Shown: in pieces, positions 42,631-51,109 of the stretch
Position numbering within the stretch: the first letter of the stretch is position 1
How the letters are laid out: each line of letters begins with the position of its first letter
Assembly: GCA_001303245.1 (NCBI GenBank)
Contig: LJNS01000014.1
Span: 1-51,711 of the forward strand
Source: Gammaproteobacteria bacterium SG8_30
GTDB taxonomy: Bacteria; Pseudomonadota; Gammaproteobacteria; Steroidobacterales; Steroidobacteraceae
DNA: 51,711 bases
Reading direction: 5' to 3'
Notes under the pieces: generated by a model
Told to the model about the DNA's origin: nothing
What the model saw: only the letters and a program-made list of their open reading frames with translations
The model's database searches: none
Program-made: the position numbers and the translations under genes

Positions 42631-43962
42631 TCAGTAGCGGAAAGCGCGGGATTCAACCGGACCGTGCCGGTACGACACGGAGAGGTAAAAGAGATTTTCC
42701 TTGTACTGCTCGCCAGCACCGTCCGAGGACCTGTCCTCGAATCGATAGCCGGCCGTCAGGAAGACGGTCCTGCCGAGGCCCCAGTCCACCCAGGCCGCGA
42801 CCGAAACCGTGTCGTCGGAGCCCAGCGTGAGGCCGCCGAACTCGCGCTGCGCGAACGAGGCGTCGACGAAGCCCTGGACCCGAGGCGTGAATCGCCTGCT
42901 CGCGCCCGCGCGCAAGCTCCAGGTGTCGCGATCCGGCTGACCGCTACGGACGAAGTTCTCCTGGGAGTACCGCGCGCCTGCGCTCAGTCGCGTCCGCGGC
43001 CGCTCGAAACCGAAGGTGACGCCGCCATAGTACGTCGCGGAGGGTATGCCCGATATCGTCACGTTGCCGGTACCCGAGTCTCCGCCAGGCACCTCGACCG
43101 AACCGACGAAGCGATCGGAGGAATTCTGGTACTCGCTGCCGGCATTCAGGTTCATGGTCCAGGAAGGTGTCAGCTGCCGGTTCCAGTTGATCCTTATGAG
43201 CGGATCGGAGTACGACTCTCCCGCATCGGCCACCTGGTTGATCCCGAGGTCGACGCGGATGTCCTGGCGGGCGCCCTTCGCCTGGAGCGTGCCGTAGAGA
43301 GCCTGCTGATCGTAGCCGGGGTTGCCAGGCAGGTCGTATTCGACCCGCGCCGCCGATCCGGCGAGGCCCCACGCGGATGTGGCCGACACGCGCCTGAGCA
43401 GCTCGACCTCGCCCAGGAGCCGGGTCTCGTCCACCTGCGTGGAGCGCTCGTAGGACGTGCTCCCGTAGCGGCCACTGAGCCGCAGCTCGAAATTGCTGCC
43501 AAATCTCAGGTACGCGTCGGGTCCGGTCGAAAAGACGTTCACGTTCTGACGGTTTTCCGGCGTCACCGGCTGGAACTCGTTGATCGCGTTCTGGCCGAAC
43601 GTATCCTCGACCACCCAGAAGAACCGCTCCGGGACGAAGGCGAAAGAGAGCTTGCCCACCGCCCTGGCCAGCAGGTCATCGTCGTAGGTGTCGTCCAGAT
43701 AGGAGAGATGGGTCAGGTGCCCGACCAACGATGCCTCCACGCGCCGTGACTCGTGGGACAAGTCCAGCGAACCGCTAAGTGCCGCAATCGTGTCGCTGAC
43801 CGTATCGGTCTCGACACGGGTCGCGTTGTCGGTGTGACCGACGCCCACACCCGCGGACCAGCCGACTTCGGCGGCCTGCACCGGTACTGCGAGGATCAGC
43901 GCTGCGCCGATGGCGCCTGCCAGCAGTGATCGCTTCACCAGGACGGCATCGGGCGCGGACAT
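42631..43962 (-). CDS. Outer-membrane beta-barrel protein
   Basis: A 443-residue exported protein. The signal peptide is KRSLLAGAIGAALILAVPVQA near the N-terminus, followed by EVGWSAGVGVGHTDNAT. The rest alternates polar and hydrophobic residues with aromatic strand ends (for example FELRLSGRYGSTSYE, RLSAGARYSQENF, TVFLTAGYRFEDRSS, LFYLSVSYRHG) and ends in tyrosine, as outer-membrane barrels do for BamA recognition. I estimate 16-18 strands. It resembles the barrel proteins often found in exopolysaccharide/PEP-CTERM genomes but I cannot name it. ATG at 43962 has AAAGGAGAT upstream. It diverges from srkA and is 82 bases left of the kinase gene. Function is not known. Confidence 0.75.
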   Translation of the reverse strand: MSAPDAVLVKRSLLAGAIGAALILAVPVQAAEVGWSAGVGVGHTDNATRVETDTVSDTIAALSGSLDLSHESRRVEASLVGHLTHLSYLDDTYDDDLLARAVGKLSFAFVPERFFWVVEDTFGQNAINEFQPVTPENRQNVNVFSTGPDAYLRFGSNFELRLSGRYGSTSYERSTQVDETRLLGEVELLRRVSATSAWGLAGSAARVEYDLPGNPGYDQQALYGTLQAKGARQDIRVDLGINQVADAGESYSDPLIRINWNRQLTPSWTMNLNAGSEYQNSSDRFVGSVEVPGGDSGTGNVTISGIPSATYYGGVTFGFERPRTRLSAGARYSQENFVRSGQPDRDTWSLRAGASRRFTPRVQGFVDASFAQREFGGLTLGSDDTVSVAAWVDWGLGRTVFLTAGYRFEDRSSDGAGEQYKENLFYLSVSYRHGPVESRAFRY

Positions 43963-44152
43963 GGGCTGATCTCCTTTGGTGCCTCGAGTGACATCAGGTC
44001 GAAACCCTCGGCGGGAACCGCTACCGGACGGGCCAGCGAGAGCCCCGGTCTGCCCCGATCGACCGCCACCCGGGCGGGATCGGGTACCGGATCGCGGGCA
44101 TGCCCGGCTGGATGCGCCCGGGTGCTATGGTCCTCGCGACACCGTCCACGTT

Positions 44153-45268
44153 ATGGTGAAGCATGATATCAACGGCAGCGGCGCCGACTTGAGAACCGGT
44201 TGGCAAGATCCGGAATCCGGCCGCACCCGGACGCATCCTTTTGATGCGCTGGGGCCGGACGTCATCGTCGATGCCGTCGAGCTGGCGGGTTTCCCGTGCG
44301 ACGGGCGGGTGCTGGCCCTCGGCAGCTACGAGAACCGCGTGTACCAGGTGGGGACCGAGGAGGGCGAACCGGTGGTCGCCAAGTTCTACCGCCCCGGGCG
44401 ATGGAGCGACGCGGCCATTCTGGAGGAGCACGCCTTCGCGCTGGAACTGGCGGCAGCCGAGATCCCGGTGGTGGCGCCTTTGGTCGTGGCGGAAGGGTGC
44501 GCCGATGCGGAGATGGCGCGTGATGCGGGGACGGGACAGTCCCCTGCGGGGCCAGTGCCCGTCGAATCACAGACGCTGTTGCGGCACGCCGGTTTCCGCT
44601 ACGCCGTCTACCCGCGTCGCGGCGGGCAGTGGCCGGAGCTCGCCACCGAGGACGACCGGAAGTGGATGGGACGCTTCCTGGGCCGGATCCACATGGTGGG
44701 GGGGCGCCGGCGCTTCGAGCACCGGCCGACCCTGTCGGTCGAGGCCATGGGACGACAGAACGTCGACTACCTTCTCGAGTCAGGCCTGATTCCGGATTAC
44801 GTCGCCCATCGCTACGAGCGGGTCGCCGGGGAGCTCGTCGAACTCGTCGAGTCGGCCTTCGCGGAAGTCGGCCAGGTCCGCTTCCTCCGTATCCACGGCG
44901 ACTGCCACCGCAACAACGTGCTGTGGACGCCGGCCGGCCCGCACTTCGTGGACCTGGACGACTGCATGACGGGTCCGGCGATCCAGGACCTGTGGATGCT
45001 GCTCGCCGGTGACCCGGCAGAAATCCGATCGCAGCTCGAGGATTTCCTCGAGGGCTACACGCAGTTCGCGGACTTCGACTACCGGGAAGTCGGGCTCATC
45101 GAGCCGCTGCGGGCGCTGCGGATGGTGCACTACGCGGCCTGGCTGGCACGGCGCTGGGACGACCCTGCCTTCCCGAAGGCGTTTCCTTGGTTCGCAGAGG
45201 CGCGCTACTGGGAGAGGCACGTCGCAGAGCTCGAGGAGCAGTGCTTCGCGGTCGATCGCGGTCTGTGA
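44153..45268 (+). CDS. srkA: Stress response kinase A (YihE/RdoA-like)
   Basis: A 371-residue aminoglycoside-phosphotransferase-fold Ser/Thr kinase. LALGSYENRVYQVGTEEG near residue 40, VVAKFYRPGRWSDAAILEEH near 70, the catalytic HGDCHRNNVLW near 250, metal-binding FVDLDDCMTGPAIQDLWMLL, and LIEPLRALRMVHYAAWLARR match E. coli SrkA closely. It protects against envelope and oxidative stress, by family knowledge. Compared with E. coli SrkA there are about 24 extra residues before QTLL (around residues 115-140), partly encoded by a palindromic element listed separately. The ATG at 44153 is chosen by length; frames upstream lack similarity. It faces galE. Confidence 0.9.
   Translation: MVKHDINGSGADLRTGWQDPESGRTRTHPFDALGPDVIVDAVELAGFPCDGRVLALGSYENRVYQVGTEEGEPVVAKFYRPGRWSDAAILEEHAFALELAAAEIPVVAPLVVAEGCADAEMARDAGTGQSPAGPVPVESQTLLRHAGFRYAVYPRRGGQWPELATEDDRKWMGRFLGRIHMVGGRRRFEHRPTLSVEAMGRQNVDYLLESGLIPDYVAHRYERVAGELVELVESAFAEVGQVRFLRIHGDCHRNNVLWTPAGPHFVDLDDCMTGPAIQDLWMLLAGDPAEIRSQLEDFLEGYTQFADFDYREVGLIEPLRALRMVHYAAWLARRWDDPAFPKAFPWFAEARYWERHVAELEEQCFAVDRGL
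44530..44563. repeat. Palindromic REP-like element inside srkA
   Basis: GACGGG (44530-44535) and CCCGTC (44558-44563) are perfect inverted arms around a second stem CCCC-TGC-GGGG and the palindrome GGGACAGTCCC. It stays in frame within srkA and accounts for most of the residues absent from E. coli SrkA. It looks like a small mobile or REP-type element. No second copy was noticed in the window. Confidence 0.5.
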
Positions 45269-45279
45269 TGGTCGGGGAG

Positions 45280-45294
45280 CGGCGGGCACCGCCG
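45280..45294. terminator. Short hairpin between convergent srkA and galE
   Basis: CGGCGG-GCA-CCGCCG is a perfect 6-bp stem in the 60-base convergent gap. There is no T-tract; a bidirectional terminator is plausible from its position. Confidence 0.3.
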
Positions 45295-45328
45295 TTGCCG
45301 TGTCCCGCCGTCCGGCGCGGCGCTGCGG

Positions 45329-46318
45329 TCAGGTCATGGGTCCCGACAACAGCCGCCGCTCCCATGCCAGGGCGGACGAGACGATCTCCTCCAGGTCGTC
45401 GTGCCGCGGCGTCCAGCCCAGAAGGTCGCGAATCCGCTCTGCCACCGCGACCAGCTGCGGCGGGTCGCCCGGCCGCCGGGGCGCAGGGACGACGTTCAGC
45501 GTTTCGCCGGACACGCGACGGACCGCCCCGAGCACCTCGTGGACGCTGAAACCGCGCCCGTAGCCACAGTTCAGCGTGGCGGAGCCACCGCCCTGCCGGA
45601 GGTAGTCCAGCGCGTCGAGGTGGGCGGCCGCGAGGTCCTCCACATGGACGTAGTCCCGCACGCAAGTGCCGTCCGGCGTGTCGTAGTCGTTGCCGAAGAC
45701 AGGCACATGGTCACGTTTTCCCACGACGTGCTCACAGGCGACCTTGACGAGGTGTGTGGCATTGGGTGTCGACTGGCCTATCCGGCCCGCGAAATCGGCA
45801 CCGGCGACGTTGAAGTAGCGCAGCGCCACGTAGTCGAGCGAGCTGACTCTCGCCGCATCACGCAGCATCCACTCGCTCACGAGCTTGGAGGTGCCGTACG
45901 GATTGATCGGCTCGGTGGGGGCGTCCTCGCCGGCCCTTCCGGTCGCCGGGATGCCGTAGACCGCAGCCGTGGAGGAAAAGACGAAGTGACGGACCCCGGA
46001 CTCGATGCAGCACTCGAGGAGGCTTCCGGTGGCGCAAGTGTTGTTGCGATAGTACTTCAGGGGCTGCTCCACCGACTCGGGCACGACGATGTGCGCGGCA
46101 AAGTGCATCACGGCGTCCACCCGGCGGGCCTCGAGCAGCTTCGAGACGAGGTGACGGTCCGCGGTGTCGCCGATCATGAGGTCGCCGTGGAGCACGGCCG
46201 AGCGGAAGCCTGTCGACAGGTTGTCGAGCACGACCACGTCCTCGCCGCGCTCGGCGAGCTTCAGGACGACGTGACTGCCGATGTAGCCGGCTCCACCGGT
46301 GACGAGGATCGTGCCCAT
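45329..46318 (-). CDS. galE: UDP-glucose 4-epimerase
   Basis: A 329-residue extended SDR beginning TILVTGGAGYIGSHVVLKLA, with VVLDNLSTGFR, VMHFAAHIVVPESV, FSSTAAVYG and the catalytic PYGTSKLVSEWML (Tyr-x3-Lys) near residue 145. RYFNVAGAD and DGTCVRDYVHVEDLA follow, all diagnostic of GalE. It interconverts UDP-glucose and UDP-galactose (and possibly the HexNAc forms), supplying precursors to surface polysaccharide. The length is normal. The gene stands alone on the minus strand and converges on srkA. The 166 bases to its right hold no gene. Confidence 0.92.
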   Translation of the reverse strand: MGTILVTGGAGYIGSHVVLKLAERGEDVVVLDNLSTGFRSAVLHGDLMIGDTADRHLVSKLLEARRVDAVMHFAAHIVVPESVEQPLKYYRNNTCATGSLLECCIESGVRHFVFSSTAAVYGIPATGRAGEDAPTEPINPYGTSKLVSEWMLRDAARVSSLDYVALRYFNVAGADFAGRIGQSTPNATHLVKVACEHVVGKRDHVPVFGNDYDTPDGTCVRDYVHVEDLAAAHLDALDYLRQGGGSATLNCGYGRGFSVHEVLGAVRRVSGETLNVVPAPRRPGDPPQLVAVAERIRDLLGWTPRHDDLEEIVSSALAWERRLLSGPMT

Positions 46319-46484
46319 CGTGTTTCCGCGTTATGTTCAACCCATCATAGCAACGGCCGGCGCAGCGCCTTGTGAGCCAGTCGGCAATACGACGGCGGTC
46401 GCCGGCACCCGGCCGGCCGGGCGACCACGCGCAAGCCGACTCGCAAGCTCGCGCATGACGCGGGCGATACGGCCGACTTCGCGG

Positions 46485-49067
46485 CTAGTTGCAGCCCGAC
46501 AGCTGGCCGATCCAGTCCCGCAGCAGCCGCACACCGGCCGCATCGACCACGTTGCTGCCGACGGGGGGCATGCGGTGCTGCGGGTCGAGCGTCTCGATGC
46601 GCGTAACCACGACCGATCGGTCAGGATCGCCCGGCGCGATCAGTCGCGCATCGGCGACCCCGAGGTCGCCGCCGGAAGGCGCCACGTCGCAGGCGTTTGT
46701 GGACGCCAGCGCTGTCTGGTAGCGGAAGTCGAGGTCGGTCGGCGTGTTGCCGCCCGGCCGGTGGCACTGCGAGCAGTTGCTGTGCAGCCAGGCCCGGGCA
46801 CGGTCGGTGATCGAGCCTTCGCTGCCGTACGGATCGGCGAGCGCGGGCCAGTCGGCGGGCGTCCCGGGGATCGCCGGGGAGATCGCGCCGATCGCGTTGA
46901 GCGTGACCACCTGGTTGGCGGTGCGGCCCGTGGACGGATAGGTGAAGTCGCCGTTCTGCTGCGCCGTTTCCAGACCGAGACTGCGGCCCGCCGCCTGCGT
47001 GTGGCATTGCAGGCACTGCGCCTCGCTGGGGTAGGTCCAGGTCTGTGTACCGACCAGCTTGTCCTTGCCGCCCGTGACCCGCGTTGCACCCGTCTCGGCG
47101 TCGTTCCACTCGTAGGTGTAGCCGCCCCAGACGCCGTCGGGGTGACGCATGAACAGCCGGGTCTCGATCAGCTTGCCCTGCAGGCGGAAGTTCTTGACGA
47201 GGACCGTGCCGTTCGGGAAGTCCCAGTCGCGGTTTGCGGTCTCCGCGATCGTCGCGTCATCGGGCAGACCAATGAAACGCTCCTTCTCCGCGCCGTCCGA
47301 CCAAAAGGGCGCGTTGGGGGCATAGGGAATCAGCCCGGAGGCCGGCCGCGTGGGGTCGGCCGGGTCCACGCAGCCCGTATCGGCGAGATTGTCGGCAACT
47401 GGGTTCGTGCCGGCCCCGGCCGGCTCGAACTTGAAGATCGCCCCGTCGCCGTAGCGGAGAACGTACAGCTCGTCGTCGACACTCGTGCCGAACGAGGAAA
47501 TGTTGAAGCCGGCGACCAGCAGCTCCGTCTTTTGCAGGTTGCCCGCACCCGGCGTGTGGCTCCACACCCGGCCGGACACGTAGTCGCCGAAGACGTACAG
47601 GCCGCTCAGCGCCGGAACGTCGGAGCCACGGTAGACGTAACCGCCGGTGATCGACTGGCCTCCGGAGGCGTCGTGTCCATACTCCGTCACCGGATCGATG
47701 ACTGTGCCACCGTTCAGCACCTGTCCGGGCGCGGCGCAGCCCGTGGCCGGGTTGTAGCAGTGCGTAGCCTCGCGCTGGCGCCAGCCGTAGTTGCCCCCCG
47801 CGGTGACGCGGTTGACCTCCTCCCAGGCATTCTGGCCGACGTCGCCCATCCACAGCTGGCCGGTCTCCCGATCGAAGCTCCAGCGCCACGGGTTGCGGAA
47901 GCCAAACGCCCACATCTCCGGGCAGGCTGCGGTGCCGGTGCCCGAGTTGCACTTCGCGTTGCCGGCGTACGGGTTGCCCGCCGGGATGTCATAGCCTGCC
48001 CCCGTGCCGTTCACGTCGATGCGCAGGACGCTCCCGAGCAGATTCGTCAGGGTCTGGGCGTTGTTTTGGGGATCGCCGCCCGATCCGCCGTCGCCGAGCC
48101 CGATGTAGAGCAGGCCGTCCGGCCCGAACTCGATGTGCCCGCCGTTGTGGTTGCTGTAGGGCTGGTCGACGGTCAGCAGGACCTGCTCGGAGGCCGGGTC
48201 GAGGGTCTGGCCGCCGTCGGCGCTCGTCAACCGCGAGATGACGGACTGCCGCGTCGGGCTGCTGCGCGTGTAGGACAGGAACACCTCGGGTGTGGCCGGC
48301 CAGTCCGGATGGAAGGCCATACCGAGCAGTCCCTGCTCGCCGCCGGACACCACGCGCGAGGCGACGTCGACGAACAGGCCGGAGGAGGCCGCGCCCGGGT
48401 TGTTGTCGAAGACGCGGACCCGGCCTGCCTGCTCGACCACGAACCAGCGCGAGCCGTCGGAGGGTGCCTGGAGCAGGTGGACGGGGCTCGCGAAGGTGAG
48501 TGCCGGAAAGACCCGGCTGAGTTGCACACCGGTGGCGGGAAGCGGACGGTCGGGCGCGAGGCAGGTCTGGTTGGAGGGTCGGGCATCGAGGCCGGCCACC
48601 GGCGGGGGCGACGTGGCATCCGTCACGGCGATTGCGAAGGCGGCGCTCGCACTGGCGCCGGCGGGGTCGGTGGCGGTGACGGTCACGGAAAACACGGCCG
48701 GATTGCCGGGCTCGGCCGCCGTGTCGGGCGGCGTGCCGTTCAGCGTTCGGGGCGCCGACTGCGCGTCCTGGACCGAAAGCCAGGCCGGCAGCCCGCTGAA
48801 GGTGTAGGTCAGCGCGTCCCCGTCCGGGTCGGTGAATGCCGGTACGGTATACGTGAAAGCCACGCGTTCCGTTGCCGACTGATCGGCAATGGAGGCCGGG
48901 GCGACCGGCGGCCGGTTGGCCTGGGGCGGGGCCTCCTCGGGGCCTGTTCCGCCCTGGGAACCGCCGCTGCAGCCGATAAGCCACGTAACCGCACTGCAGC
49001 AGAGCGTGGCCGAGAGGATCGTCGTGCGGCCCCATCGTTGCGGCCGGGCGTGCGGGCTGGGGGTCAT
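46485..49067 (-). CDS. Lipoprotein: Ig-like domain, GSDH-type dehydrogenase, diheme cytochrome-like C-terminus
   Basis: An 860-residue exported protein. The N-terminus (about 1-33) has a hydrophobic run ending LIGC, a lipobox. Residues about 50-160 are a cadherin/He_PIG-like Ig domain (FTDPDGDALTYTFSGLPAWL). Residues about 175-530 are a glucose/sorbosone dehydrogenase beta-propeller (SNHNGGHIEFGPDGLLYIGL, WAFGFRNPWRWSFDRETGQL, MGDVGQNAWEEVN, GGNYGW). Residues about 560-860 resemble SO2930-type diheme cytochromes (SGLIPYAPNAPFWSDGAEKE) with two heme motifs, CLQCH near 684 and CSQCH near 764. It probably oxidises a sugar or alcohol with PQQ and passes electrons to its own hemes in the periplasm. 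Substrate and PQQ binding are inferred from the family. Confidence 0.85.
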   Translation of the reverse strand: MTPSPHARPQRWGRTTILSATLCCSAVTWLIGCSGGSQGGTGPEEAPPQANRPPVAPASIADQSATERVAFTYTVPAFTDPDGDALTYTFSGLPAWLSVQDAQSAPRTLNGTPPDTAAEPGNPAVFSVTVTATDPAGASASAAFAIAVTDATSPPPVAGLDARPSNQTCLAPDRPLPATGVQLSRVFPALTFASPVHLLQAPSDGSRWFVVEQAGRVRVFDNNPGAASSGLFVDVASRVVSGGEQGLLGMAFHPDWPATPEVFLSYTRSSPTRQSVISRLTSADGGQTLDPASEQVLLTVDQPYSNHNGGHIEFGPDGLLYIGLGDGGSGGDPQNNAQTLTNLLGSVLRIDVNGTGAGYDIPAGNPYAGNAKCNSGTGTAACPEMWAFGFRNPWRWSFDRETGQLWMGDVGQNAWEEVNRVTAGGNYGWRQREATHCYNPATGCAAPGQVLNGGTVIDPVTEYGHDASGGQSITGGYVYRGSDVPALSGLYVFGDYVSGRVWSHTPGAGNLQKTELLVAGFNISSFGTSVDDELYVLRYGDGAIFKFEPAGAGTNPVADNLADTGCVDPADPTRPASGLIPYAPNAPFWSDGAEKERFIGLPDDATIAETANRDWDFPNGTVLVKNFRLQGKLIETRLFMRHPDGVWGGYTYEWNDAETGATRVTGGKDKLVGTQTWTYPSEAQCLQCHTQAAGRSLGLETAQQNGDFTYPSTGRTANQVVTLNAIGAISPAIPGTPADWPALADPYGSEGSITDRARAWLHSNCSQCHRPGGNTPTDLDFRYQTALASTNACDVAPSGGDLGVADARLIAPGDPDRSVVVTRIETLDPQHRMPPVGSNVVDAAGVRLLRDWIGQLSGCN

Positions 49068-49283
49068 GTGCGCGTCCGTGCTACGGGCTGAGCGAGCAGT
49101 CTAGTGCCGCAGGCTCGAACGCCCAAACGCACGGGTCGCAGGTCGGCGACACCTCGCCTCGGGCCAGGCTCGCGTTTGTGCGGCATCGTTGAACTATGCG
49201 GGCCCGCGGTGCCGGCTGAAACCGGGCTGTGTTAGCTTTCGAAACGTCACCTGGGCGGTCCCCCCTCGCCGCCGGAGTGCTGC

Positions 49284-51109
49284 ATGGAACGTATGCGACG
49301 ATTTGCCGGAGCCGCCGCGTGCGGGCTGATCGCGCTCGGCCTGGCTGCCTGTGGCGGGGGCGGCGGTGGGTCTTCCGGCGGTACGATTACGCCGCCGACG
49401 AGCCCGCCTCCAGCGAACCCGCCGCCGTCCGGGAACGTCGCGGTATCGGGCAAGATCACCTTCGACCGGCCTACGCGCACGACCAGCAGCGCGCTCAACT
49501 TCGACGTCACGGAGCGGCTGCCGGCGCGCGGCGTCACCGTGGAGCTGCTGCGCAGCTCGGACCTGTCGGTGCTGGCGACCACCGTGACGGATGGGCAGGG
49601 TGACTACTCGGCCACGGTGCCGAGCGGCAGCCTCGTGCTGCGCGCCAAGGCGCAGATGCGCCGCACGGGCTCCGCGAGCTACGACTTCGAGGTGCGGGAC
49701 AACACGGCCGGCAACGCCCTCTACGCGATCGACAGCCAGGCCGTGAGTCCCTCGTCCTCGTCCGTGACCGTCAACCTCAATGCGCGGACCGGCTACAGCG
49801 CGTCCACGCGCAATCTGACGGGCCAGCGGGAGTCCGCGCCCTTCGCCATCCTGGACATGATCTGGCGGGCGAAGGAGCTGGTGCAGCAGGCCGAGCCGGG
49901 GCTCGCGCTGCCGGCTGTCGACGTCTTCTGGTCGGCACGCAACAGCAACGCGCTGCCGGCGGCCTGCTTCGGCGACCCGAACCCGCAGACGGGCGAGATC
50001 GGCACGTCGTTTTACATCGGCGGCGACGTGTCGGCTGCTCGGGGCCCGGGCTGCGCCACGATTTCCCGCGGCATCTACGTTCTCGGCGACTCGAGTGGCG
50101 ACCTCGGCGACGATCTCGACGAGTTCGATCCCTCGGTCATCGCCCACGAGTTCGGCCACTACTACGAGGACGCGTTCTCGCGCTCGGACTCGATGGGCGG
50201 GCCGCACTCGCTGTCCTCGCGGCTCGACATGACACTGGCCTTCTCGGAGGGCTGGGGCAACGCGTTCCAGGGTTTCGTGCTCGACGAAGGTTTCTACCGC
50301 GACGCGGTCGGCACGGCAGGACGTTCCGGCTTCGGCTTCACGCTCGAGGCGGACGCGACGCGGCCCTTCGTCGAGTCGGTCGGGTTCTACTCCGAGAATG
50401 GATTTCCTCTGGGACGTCTACGATTCCGCGAACGAGGCCGGCGACAGTGTTAGCCTGGGTTTTGCTCCAATTCACCGCGTGATGCGCGAGGACATGCGCG
50501 GCAGCGCCGCGCTGACCACGATCTACGTCATGGCCACGGGTCTCGCCGCGCAGAGCCCCGCGAGCGAGGCCGGCATCCGGCAGCGACTTTCGCGCGAGAC
50601 CATCGCGCGAGACCATCAGCGGTTTCGGCGAGTTCGGTGACGGCGAGTCGGCGGTCGCCGAGGACGCGGAGGACGCGGAGGCCGTGCCTGTGTATCGCAC
50701 CGTCGCCTTCGGCGTGCCCCAGACGATCGTGAGCACGGCTAGATTTGCCGACCCCGACTTCCCGGATTTGAGGGGGTTCAACCGGCTCGGGGCACGCCGT
50801 TATTTCCGCATAGACGTGTCGCCGGCCGGCAGGCTCAACGTCGTAGCGCAGGGTGCGGTGGGGACCGACCCGGACTTCAACCTGCTTCGGAATGGCATTC
50901 CGTTTGACCAAAGTCTGTGCCCGGCTGGTGAAGATTGCGACGGCGAGAACGATAGCTTGTCGGACGGCCGCGAAGCCGCCAGCTATCCGGGTCTGACCGC
51001 AGGCACGTACGTGCTCGAGGTCTACGATTGCAGCAACCTCGGCGCCTCGTGCCGGGACACGCCCGGACCGGGCGAGCGCAGCATCACTGTGACGGTGACG
51101 CGGCCATGA
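49284..51109 (+). pseudogene. Secreted zinc metalloprotease-like lipoprotein gene broken by two frameshifts
   Basis: One protein can be followed through three frames. The first part (49284 to about 50395) has a lipobox (LGLAAC at residue 17-22), glycine- and proline-rich linker, a carboxypeptidase-regulatory-like beta domain (about 50-145) and the zinc motif IAHEFGHYYEDAF near residue 288, with SEGWGNAF downstream as the likely third ligand. Near 50395-50398 the frame moves by +1 into FLWDVYDSANEAGDS and VMREDMRG. At 50591-50616 a 13-bp tandem duplication moves it again into ISGFGEFGDGESAVAE and a C-terminal beta domain ending TVTVTRP. As written, translation stops at 50453, truncating the protein after the catalytic region. 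A sequencing or assembly error is the alternative. It diverges from the dehydrogenase gene. Confidence 0.75.
50591..50616 (+). repeat. 13-bp perfect tandem duplication causing a frameshift
   Basis: CGCGCGAGACCAT occurs twice in a row (50591-50603 and 50604-50616). Removing one copy joins SRET directly to ISGFGEFGDGES in one frame, so the duplication is the second lesion of the protease gene. Confidence 0.9.

Noticed and set aside
46299-49091. A 930-codon open frame on the plus strand
   Set aside because: It lies antisense to the GSDH/cytochrome gene, is arginine- and valine-rich without domain motifs, and arises from GC-rich codon bias.
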